Source: Proteromonas lacertae
Taxonomy: Eukaryota > Sar > Bigyra > Opalinata > Proteromonadidae
Length of the DNA stretch: 23,138 bases
NCBI GenBank assembly: GCA_002245135.1
Contig: NGBS01000090.1
Location: 1-23,138, forward strand
Direction of reading: 5' to 3'
Part shown: piece by piece, positions 1 through 8,600 of the stretch
Numbering within the stretch: position 1 is the stretch's first letter
Layout of the letters: every line of letters starts with the position of its first letter
The notes under the pieces: model-generated
Told to the model about the DNA's origin: nothing
Databases searched by the model: none
The model's input: only the letters and a program-made list of their open reading frames with translations
Translations under genes and position numbers: made by a program

Positions 1-6
1 AATTAA

Positions 7-530
7 ACAGATAGGATATATGATTCAATTAAAGAGTTATTAGATTATAATGAAATTAGTTATGATGAAAATGATTCATTATTTGAACCTTATTCAGGAG
101 ATAATTTAGTAGAGAAGTTAATGAAATCAATTGATGATACAAACAAAGATAATTTTGAGTATGCAGAACATATTATAATATTTGATGATCTTAGTTTAGA
201 GTTGAAAACAGCTAATATCATACCAGTATTAATGAAAGAAAATAGACATTTAAAATCAAAATTATAATTAGTAGTCAATATATTACTGATATTGTACCTT
301 CAGCAAGATCACAAGTAGATTATTGTTTAACATTTTATGGATTGAGTAATAGAAATTTGTTTGACTTATACAACTCATTGAATATATGGATACCTGAATA
401 TGAAACATTTAAAGAGTTATATTTAGCTGTTACTAAGCCACAATATAACTTCTTATATATTGATAATGTTAAAAAAGTGTTTAGAGCTAACTTCAATATT
501 TTGATTGAAGATCATTCTGAAGTTTCTTGA
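7..530 (+). pseudogene. Packaging ATPase (FtsK/HerA, A32-like), C-terminal part
   Basis: This is the distal part of the genome-packaging ATPase found in Polintons, adintoviruses and virophages, which pumps DNA into the procapsid. A Walker B motif (hydrophobic run, then FDDL) is encoded near 175-190, followed by a KENRH segment near 240. A strand with SSQ is encoded near 263-285, the usual position of the sensor residue. Near 320-530 come LTFYGLSNRNLFDLY, TKPQYNFLYID and a final RANFN, all typical of this family. The Walker A end lies left of the window. The copy belongs to a broken element. Family assignment rests on motif order and spacing and is strong; the exact gene limits are uncertain. 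Confidence 0.8.
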
Positions 531-1455
531 TGTTTTTATTAATTTTGTTATTTTATTGTTTATTAATACAAAAAATGTTTATTGGGGAACGAAATACTTC
601 AGATATAAATATTGATACAGATAAGCTTGCTAAAGATATAGCTGACAAAATAAATATACAACCTACTGATCCTGATACTATTGTTAAACCCATCAATGAT
701 GAAATTGAAAAATGTAATATTAAAATAAGTGGATGTGATAATAAAATTACTAGTACATTAAGTGCAGTCACAACATTATCATATAATAATGAAAATAATG
801 AATATATTAGTAAAGAGACACTTGGAACATATTATTATCAAAATGATTATGAAGATTTTATGAAGAACAAAAGTGGTAAGTTTATGTATTCTATCTATAA
901 ACATTGCAAAACTATGAATATAATATTTCCTACTATATTAGGTAAGTATTATACTACATGGACTGTATCGTTAAAAGAAGATTTAGGTAATAATAAGTAT
1001 AATGAACAAATAATTGATCGTATACCTATTACAGTTACAATCTTCCCAAATTTTATGAGAATTAAAACATTAAAATTATGTCAAATATTTAGTGGTAATA
1101 GACAACTTCGTAAAATTCGTTTACGTTTAGATAATGATTCTCTTTTATATCCTAAATATAGTTCAGATGATAAATTCTATTCATTTTTGATCATTTATAT
1201 AATCAATACCCTAATGATGGATCTAATGCAGTACCATTCCCTATAGAGATTCATAACAATAGTGTTACCCCACCTCAAAAATTATCTTGTAATTTTTATT
1301 TATATCATTTTAATGAAAATAAAGTTCTATTATGGTTAGAAAGTGATGGATGTGAAGGTGATCAGTATCAAGCAATATTACCTCAAACAATTGATACAAA
1401 GATTATAGATTTTGGTTTAAGACATGTTTACCCTAATGATCAATCTTTATTATAG
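530..1455 (+). pseudogene. Unrecognised virion-type protein with N-terminal membrane segment
   Basis: The first ATG lies directly after the ATPase with essentially no spacer. The product starts with a strongly hydrophobic segment of about 17 residues (MFLLILLFYCLLIQ), which could be a signal anchor. A region rich in Asn, Asp and Ile follows, then alternating hydrophobic and polar stretches that look beta-rich (ITVTIFPNFMRIK, and further on SCNFYLYHF and KVLLWLES). Coding-like sequence ends near 1455 with a stop after QSLL. I do not recognise the family. Its place next to the ATPase and its beta-rich look would suit a minor capsid or membrane protein, but that is inference from position only. 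Confidence 0.5.
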
Positions 1456-1585
1456 TTTTAATATGAATTTATTATGTTATTATTATTTTTATTATTTTTT
1501 TATTATATTATGTGATTTTTATTAAATTACGCATATTTTTAAACTCTGTTCCAAATCATTTTAAAATAAAGATTCGTTTTAAAAT

Positions 1586-2065
1586 TTAGACTATGTTTAT
1601 CGTAGTTTGATCATTATTTCCTTTAACTTCTTCTTGTACTTCTTCTTCTTCCTCATCATCACTATCATCAAATATATAATTCTTCTTTACATAATGTTTC
1701 AACATAGGATTCTTCTTCAAATGAACACTTCCCATTCCTTCAGGTAGTGTTAACCACTCAATATACTTATCGAACACTGCAAAATAATGTCTATTTAATC
1801 CTCTTGGTTTTACTGATGGTTTAATATCGAAAAGCATCATGTAATATCTCTTATCACTATACTTTGTCCACATCTTTTGATGGCAAATAGCACAGAATTC
1901 ATTATAAGACTTTATCTCTTCCTTAGGTAATGGACTATCTAAAACTGCACTTATGTTATGGTTAAAATATAAGTAAAACTTACATGTTCCACATATACAC
2001 TTATCTAAATAATCTTCATTATTTCTAAATGAACAAAAGAAAGCAAAGTTTACTGAAGCACACAT
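1586..2065 (-). CDS. Cys-rich 159-residue protein with acidic tail
   Basis: The frame opens with ATG and ends in ...TTINIV. Residues about 23-28 read CICGTC and residues about 57-60 read CAIC followed by HQK, so a small zinc-binding fold is plausible. The middle is basic and aromatic (TKYSDKRYYMM, KPRGLNRHY). The end, from about residue 133, is highly acidic (DDSDDEEEEE). I recognise no family. It is transcribed against its left-hand neighbours, with a 130-base AT-rich gap before their end. Cys pairs plus an acidic tail suggest a nucleic-acid or protein-binding accessory protein of the element. It appears intact. Confidence 0.6.
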   Translation of the reverse strand: MCASVNFAFFCSFRNNEDYLDKCICGTCKFYLYFNHNISAVLDSPLPKEEIKSYNEFCAICHQKMWTKYSDKRYYMMLFDIKPSVKPRGLNRHYFAVFDKYIEWLTLPEGMGSVHLKKNPMLKHYVKKNYIFDDSDDEEEEEVQEEVKGNNDQTTINIV

Positions 2066-2404
2066 ATTTATGTTTTTTTGATAAAAAACGGTTTTTCTAA
2101 AATATCAGGAAAATCAAAACTGTTTCTTTTTTCTGTTTATAACAACAGTTTCTCGTCAGAATTTCGATTTATTAAAAAATATAGAATACTGCAGATAATT
2201 CTTTAAATATATATTTTTGATACTATTTAAATTCTTTTGAATGTTTTTAACTACACTATATAAAACCATGAATAAATTGATAAATGAAAAAAAAGTAAGA
2301 ACGCATTCTGTAGCTTGGCCACCACACTATTTAATCACTAAGTCCTAGCTAGGCTACACAGGACACGCTACTTACTTACATAGAAATACATTTCTTATTA
2401 TATA

Positions 2405-2442
2405 AAGTAGCTACCCTGCCGGGGTAGAACAGGTAGCTACTT
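2405..2442. repeat. Hairpin with 13-bp stem and one bulged base
   Basis: AAGTAGCTACC pairs perfectly with GGTAGCTACTT, and a further TG/CA pair extends the stem beyond a single bulged C. The loop is GC-rich (around CCGGGGTAGAA), unusual in this AT-rich neighbourhood. Near 2309-2356 the related words TGTAGC and GCTACA, and GTCCT and AGGAC, form weaker stems. Confidence 0.7.
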
Positions 2443-2571
2443 ATCTATTTCTACACTTTATTTCTACTATCCTACACTACAAACTATTAAAAACATAAAA
2501 ATAAATTTTAACCCATAAATTTATTCACACACTAAAATATATACACAATTTTAAATTCACCACTTGCTCCA

Positions 2572-2688
2572 GTATAACCCGTACCAAAAACTAATTCACA
2601 CTCAAATCGCTTATTCTTACCTGTAGAAGGCACCTAAGAATAGTCTGGTACGGGTTACCCACCTACAGTGATATTCTTACGGTTATAC
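2572..2688. repeat. Nested inverted repeats, possible branched structure
   Basis: Three pairs can nest: GTATAACC (2572-2579) with GGTTATAC (2681-2688); AACCCGTACCA (2576-2586) with TGGTACGGGTT (2646-2656); and ATTCTTA (2613-2619) with TAAGAAT (2635-2641). CTGTAG (2621-2626) can also pair with CTACAG (2663-2668), which would give a pseudoknot. The first two pairs share bases, so they would be alternative folds. No tRNA or known ribozyme core was recognised. Confidence 0.65.
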
Positions 2689-2805
2689 ATATATTGGTTG
2701 TTGCTTATGCTTTCGTTTAACACCCATAAAATATATAAAAACAATATAAAAAATAGAGAAACAATACTATTAGAAATATAGCCGTTATTGATATTATAGA
2801 TGATA

Positions 2806-3093
2806 TTATTTTTTCTTTTGTTCTACAGGCTGCCATTCATCATCATCAAAATCATCAGAATAAAAATCAGAATCAAATTCATCATCTTCTTGTTCTTGTT
2901 TTTGTTCTTGTTCTTCTTCATCAAAATCAGAATCAAATTCATCTTCTTCTATAATATCATCTTTTTCAGTATTATTGGCTTCTCTCCAATACTATCTTAT
3001 TTCTTTTTGTTCTTCTGGTGTTAGATATTGTATTATATTCTCAAGTTCATCATTTGTTAATTTTGTAATATCATGTTTAACATCAGTAAACAT
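2806..3093 (-). pseudogene. Acidic protein remnant
   Basis: Minus-strand coding-like sequence begins with ATG and MFTDVKHDITKLTNDELENI, continues with a helical YLTPEEQKEI segment, and then becomes extremely acidic with Asp/Glu/Gln and repeated EFDSDF words. It ends at EWQPVEQKKK. The start overlaps the start of the plus-strand gene at 3073 by about 20 bases, so the two are divergent and overlapping. Family unknown. An acidic low-complexity protein of this kind could be a DNA mimic or a packaging or assembly partner of the basic virion proteins, but nothing shows this. Confidence 0.4.
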
Positions 3094-3447
3094 GTTCATT
3101 TCAAAAAACATAGAAAACATAATAGGAAGAGTAAATTGAAATTAAAATCAATTCCACATAGGCATTGCTTGGCTACTAACGTTTTAGGAGGTGTTGTACA
3201 ACTAAATATGGGAACAACAGTAAAACTTAATGAACACTTTGTTGTTCCCAATCCAAGACAAAGTGTAGATGAAGGTAAAATACCAATCTATATACCAACT
3301 CAATTACCAACTAATGTACAACGATATATACCAGAACAGCCTGTTGGAAACAATTATAATTGGAATTATAATAAATTGTTTGGACCTGGTTTAAATAGAC
3401 AAGCTAGAAGAGAGATTCAAAATCAAATCACAATTAACTATGATTAA
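3073..3447 (+). CDS. Basic virion-type protein, KHVHF/SIPxRH family
   Basis: The 124-residue product starts with a very basic segment (KHVHFKKHRKHNRKSKLKLK). SIPHRHCLATNVLGG and a mixed beta-like region ending in VPNPRQ follow, then a polar tail. The segment from KHVHF to NPRQ clearly matches the C-terminal part of the 339-residue protein encoded at 13982-14998 (there KHVHF..., SIPRRHLLAT, ITNPRQ). This is direct evidence that two related genes lie in the window. The basic run would suit DNA binding, as in adenovirus core or pVI-type cement proteins; that comparison is by general character only. The match to the longer relative suggests this frame represents the C-terminal part of such a protein. 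Confidence 0.6.
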   Translation: MFNISKHVHFKKHRKHNRKSKLKLKSIPHRHCLATNVLGGVVQLNMGTTVKLNEHFVVPNPRQSVDEGKIPIYIPTQLPTNVQRYIPEQPVGNNYNWNYNKLFGPGLNRQARREIQNQITINYD

Positions 3448-3740
3448 CAATTATCTAATAATTGTCACATTGATTTATATGATATGAGAGATCCACCACA
3501 TAAGAAAGGTAATTTAGATTAAGTATACAAAAACTATAAAAATAATATATTATCTAAAGGATGGGACTATATTATGGGAAATAATAAGGAAATGGATGAA
3601 TATTATAATAAGCTATTATTGCACAAGAGTACTTGCAAAATGAATTAGCAGATGGTGTTAGTAAAATACATACTTATTCTGATCCATCTAATCTCGATGC
3701 TGAAAAAGTTAAATAATATATTGCATTAAAAAATCAAAAA

Positions 3741-4103
3741 ATGGGTAGAGTAATGAACGATGATCAAATAAAATACCAAACACTCTTTTTTAAATTCGCT
3801 ACAGAGAATCCAGACATTATGTCAAAAGTTCCAGATATAGGTCAAGGTGAATGTTCACCAATAAATGAAGATTATTATAGAATGTTTAATGAAGTAGCTT
3901 CACAAAATAGTAGAGATTTCATTAATTTTGATTATAATAGAGAGAAATTTGCTCATGAACTTCCTGAAGATTGGATGGCAGCTTCTAATCCAGAAAAAGT
4001 ATCGATAGCATTTGGTTTGCTGAAAACAGCATGTTCATCATGGGCAAAATTTGAAAATTCACAATTTCAGAAGGCATCGGACTCTTTGAAGGAAACTGAT
4101 TAA
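3741..4103 (+). CDS. Unrecognised 120-residue protein
   Basis: ATG-initiated frame whose product is rich in Asn, Glu, Phe and Lys, with a CSPINEDYYRMFNE segment near residue 38 and ELPEDWMAASNPEKV near residue 76. It has no membrane segment and no clear metal site. Coding-like sequence of similar character is also visible upstream, about 3460-3740 (for example IDLYDMRDPPHKKGN). This supports a larger ancestral gene, so the start used here is not certain. Lying between the basic virion protein and the protease, it is probably a structural or scaffold protein, by position only. Confidence 0.45.
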   Translation: MGRVMNDDQIKYQTLFFKFATENPDIMSKVPDIGQGECSPINEDYYRMFNEVASQNSRDFINFDYNREKFAHELPEDWMAASNPEKVSIAFGLLKTACSSWAKFENSQFQKASDSLKETD

Positions 4104-4123
4104 CAGGTTTTGTAGGTAACTTA

Positions 4124-5475
4124 TTGTTGTGTGTAGAAAATTTGTTTAGGATATTTCCTCAGATATATTATACATTCAAAGATTATTTAGTTGGTGGAGT
4201 GACTCCTCAAATGTTTGAAGTAGATCATGTAATGAAATATGTACGTACAATATTACTTTCATGTTTGGCTTTTTGGTTATGGAAGAAGGCAAAATTGCCA
4301 ATGACAGGCTTCCTGTATGTAATGTGGTACTTCGTGTATGATTATTACGAAATTATTCGTATGCTGTCAGGTGGTCGTTTACCTGCTATAACTGACTTAT
4401 ATTATGGTAATTCAAAAGCATTACAAAACTGGTTACCGATAGATTTAATTTATAATTTTGGTACATCATTTTTGTTCAATAAACATCCCTATATCAGACA
4501 TTTGTTTCAAGCAGTGCCATTTTTGTTTAGGTTTACTGGTATGTCGCCTCCTAATTTAAGTAATGTTAGTTCAGGATCGATATTGAAAGCTGCTCCAGAA
4601 GTGTTAGCACAGGATCCAACAGGTACAGTACAGACAGTTGCTAGTGTAGCAACAGTGATGACAGCACTCACTGGAGTCATTGGTTTGTTGGATGCACGTG
4701 GTTTATTAAACTTCCTGAAGCCAGAAGGACATAAACATAAGAATAGAATACAATTTGCTAACTACGTTCCAAAACAACAACAATCAATTCCAAGCTCATT
4801 CACTAATTTTGGTAGAGCAGTGAGTAATTTAGATCAATTAAAACAAGTTAATCAAGCTTTAAATTGGTTTCAAAGAGGTAATGGAAAAAAAAAATTAATT
4901 TCACGTAGGAAAGTTTTGTATAACAGTATCACTTCAGATGCCTTATCGAACTTTGATATAGAGTTAATTGTGAAAAATGAGTTCAATAATTTTCACGAAA
5001 AGTTCATGGGAGTCTTTTGCAGGGACAAGCTTGTACTTCCTATACCCAAAAAGAAGAATCAATGGGGAATCATAATCAATACACTCACCACACAAGCTAG
5101 CCCTGATTCTATAGGTCATTGGGTGGTCTTAGTAGTTGACAATATCAAGAAACAATTCCTGTACTATGATTCATTTGGTGAAGATCCTCAACACTTAGAA
5201 AAATTCAAAATAATTTGATAAAATTCAAAAAGTATCATAATGAAAAATATGAACTTAAAATCAATGGAGTACAGAATCAAAATTCAAATACTGCCAACTG
5301 TGGAGTTTTTGCTATTAATTTTTTGAAAAATATTTTAAGAGATCAGTGTAGTTTCAAAAAGGCTACTGACTATAATACAATAGTAGGTGAAGCAAAAATT
5401 AAGTTAATGAAAAAAGCAATTTGGTTTAATATAAAAAGAAATATTCGTTTAATTTTTTTGGTGTTATTCTATTGA
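4124..5475 (+). pseudogene. Membrane domain plus adenain-type cysteine protease
   Basis: The frame is open before its first ATG at 4211. The N-terminal part has two hydrophobic segments (VRTILLSCLAFWLW and MTGFLYVMWYFVYDYY) and a third further on (VASVATVMTALTGVIGLL), so it should sit in or on membranes. The later part is an adenovirus-protease/Ulp1-type (C5-like) fold: GHWVVLVVDN carries the catalytic His, YYDSFGEDP the acidic residue, NGVQNQNSNTANCGVFAINF the oxyanion Gln and the nucleophile Cys (near 5300). In Polintons this enzyme matures capsid and minor virion proteins. Finding it downstream of a membrane domain within one frame is unusual. The copy is broken in about one place. The protease call is secure; the role of the membrane part is unknown. 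Confidence 0.8.
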
Positions 5476-5479
5476 TTTA

Positions 5480-5670
5480 TCATCTTTTCTACTTCTGGGT
5501 CTATGTAATATTCTTCTGAACCAAGTATCTCGTGCTTCATCTTTTTTCACTAACTGCAACTCATAGTGCTTAAAATGAATAAGTGAAAAATCTGGTATCT
5601 CTCTACCATCTTGATCTCCTAAACAATACGAATATCTATTTATTTTAATTATTTTGTATACATGATCTGA
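5480..5670 (-). pseudogene. Integrase C-terminal SH3-like domain segment
   Basis: Minus-strand translation reads HVYKIIKINRYSYCLGDQD, then IPDFSLIHFKHYELQLV and a basic tail (TWFRRILHRPRSRK). This is the C-terminal barrel of Polinton and Ty3-type integrases, which binds DNA; the pattern of a valine-rich strand, then Y.L.D, then YELQ is diagnostic. It continues the integrase sequence found at the end of the long PolB frame beside it. Part of a broken element. Confidence 0.65.
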
Positions 5671-8600
5671 TCAGTATATATTCTTATCCAATTTACGTCC
5701 TCGTTCCTTAAATCTCACTAAGTCACCAACTTCGAAATTTTTCAAATTATAGTTTAATGATTTCTGTAATATTTGCTTTTTCAATTCAGGACTATGAAAT
5801 ACCTCATTTGGTGTATATCCTTTGATTCCTGGTAATGGTTTATTGTTATAGTCATTTACCACTTCTTGTATTATTTGATTAAATTTTATTATATAATTTG
5901 GATCTTTAGGTACATGTTTATCTCCATGGTCAATATCAGCTACATATTTAGGTGCTTCAAATCCAATATCTACCAAGTGTTTGTACAATAAATTTTTTAT
6001 CACACTGACTGACCTATCCAATAGAGACTCTACCTTATGCTCACTGGTCTCTTTCATATAGTATTGTATACCTTCTTCTTGACAAAATTTGAAAACATTA
6101 TAAAAACCACTTTCTTGATCTGACAAAATACTTACCACATTTTTATGTGTTTTGTTACCATAATTATCATACTCATAGTACCAATTTAAAAATGCAGGCA
6201 TTATATCATATTCACCTCTTTTACCAGCAACTGGTGTACCAGTATCCATTCTACCTTCAAATGATGGGTCTTTCATAATATCTTCATAGATATCCTTTGT
6301 AAATACCTTGAATATGAAGTTATCTGTATCGGTCATTAAAAGCTTGAGGCTTGACCCATATTTTCTATACAAAGTACCATACCAGAATTTACTCATTAAA
6401 TGCTTGCTTTCAAATAATATACACATTCCTATATAACTTGGTTTGTTAACCTGACATTTATATTTTTTAAATTTGCATATTCTTAAATCACAACCATCTA
6501 TACTAACAAACCCACTAAAATAAGGATTGCTAGAACACTTTAAGAAATCTTCTTCATTATTGACTAATTTTGATCGACATCGATTTTCTGTATTTTCACA
6601 CATTTTTCCATAGGCTGAATTGAGTAACAATTTGAATGTATCTGCTTCTGCTTCTCTCTTGTGTTGTTTGGCTTCTCTACGTAACAAGTGACACTTCATC
6701 ACAAAATCAAAACAGAAGTGATATTCTTTAAAGGATATGATACGATGTATTTTTGTGATCTTATAACCTAAGGATACACAGAAATTCAAATATTGATAGT
6801 GTACAACATATTTTGGTTTTCTTGATAAATCCAATATAATTCTAGGTGTGTTGCTTTTAAGTTGTTTTTTCTTATTCACCAATCCTAGCTCCATAGCCCA
6901 ACTTTGTTGTAACTGTGATAAGTTTTCGTACTTTATACACTTCTTTTCAGGTAATAATGGATATTCATCGAATTTGTGAGTGTTTGAGGGAGGCTCGATA
7001 TTCACCTCTAATATATAACCTCTGGAGTCTTTATTATCCCATTCATCATTTACATGCTTTTCTTTGTCACTAATCATTTCTTCATATGTTTTGATGTTAT
7101 ATATTTGACTGTAATACATATCCATCAATTCCTGCTCATTTCCTTCTTCCCACTTGAAATCAGCATATGGTAGTTTCATTGTAGCCATTGTACTTGGATA
7201 TAGTGAATTGTAATCTACATAGCAAATATATGATTCTATCTGAGGAGGATGTTCTGCTATATAGGGTGGGTCCATATAGTGATTATGTGCTTCTTCTAAA
7301 CGACTCGAACCAACCATAGATATACCACCTATTAAACCACTGTGAATAAAATCGTATTTATCTTGGTCACTAAGCAACTCTATCTCTACTGGACAATATT
7401 TCAAAAACACACTCCATGACAAACCAGGTGATGATAAGTGCCAACAAGGGTCTAAATCAAAGTTTTTAAAAACAACTTTTCTGAAGTGATCAAATACTGA
7501 GGATAAAGTGAGAACATCCATGGCTAAATAAAATTTATTATAATCCATTAAATCTTTACACTGAATGACATCCCACAACTCACAGCATGATGCATACTCT
7601 ATATCTGTTATATTATCACTCTGTTTTAATTTTGAAGCAAAATCTTCTTTTTTAGGTAAACGGCTAGTTTTATAATATTTGTCCAAACAATCACAATATT
7701 CATATGGGAAGTGTCCCTTCTCTAATCCCCACTTATCTATGAAATCTTCCACTGACCATCCACTACTGGTCAATTTTTGATAGATGAATTGTTCTCTGTC
7801 AGTAACAAAGTCATATACTGGTTTGAATAAATATTTTTTATTTGAGTGTTCATTTGCTTCTACTTTTAATGACTTTACTAAACTATCTAATGATGCTGGC
7901 ATGAACTGGCAACTGTCTATGAATCTTAACTTCTTGAATTTGATCATTAAAAATTTATTATCCGTTTTCATTAAAACGGATAGTTTTGTTCGATATTTCT
8001 TTTTCTTAGGTTTAGGTCTTGGTTCAGGTTGCTGAGGTAATATAGGTGGTGATACAGATGATCTATCATTTAATGGTGACAATGTCGGTGATACATTTAC
8101 AACATTATCTCTATGTATCATTTCATGTAACATATGGAATGCTTCTTCATCATTGTTTTCAATAGTGGGATCAACATTTATTATTGTAACAGTAGGATCC
8201 ATACTTCTTGGAGTATCACATTCTTCAATGTCACTATCTTCTTCAGTATCAGCATTGTAGTTGGATATTAACGCTTGTTTTTCTTCCATCTTTTTTTCTT
8301 CTTCTATGCTGTCATTATAGTTAGATATCATATCAGGAATTGGAATATCGGCTTGATTCTGGTTTGACTCTTGAATTTCAATTTCTGGCAGATCTGCATC
8401 CTGTATAGTGTTCATATTCTCCAAAATCCATTGTGCTTCATATTCTTTGTCTTTTTTAGCTAATGCTCTGATAATAAAATTATTATCGTAATTTTTGCTA
8501 TTATGTGCCAACACTGGAATATACATATTTCTTAAATCACAGTGCCAGTTACACTTATTACAGAGAGTTGCTATGTATTGACCAGTGAAGTGGTCATGGT

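Larger units (their letters stand above)
2066..2805. other. Long non-coding stretch of element A with clustered hairpins
   Basis: No credible coding frame is seen on either strand. The outer parts are plain AT-rich sequence. The middle (about 2300-2690) is less AT-rich and dense in inverted repeats, two of which are listed separately. It separates two minus-strand genes. It could hold a promoter, a termination or processing structure, or a small foreign insertion; nothing identifies which. Confidence 0.5.

Noticed and set aside
2576-2656. tRNA or self-cleaving ribozyme
   Set aside because: The outer stem suggested a cloverleaf, but there is no T-loop or anticodon arm, and no hammerhead or twister core could be found.
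2800-3024. Hydrophobic plus-strand frame rich in Phe, Leu and Ile
   Set aside because: It is the complement of the acidic minus-strand coding-like sequence; Asp/Glu codons read backwards give such hydrophobic frames.
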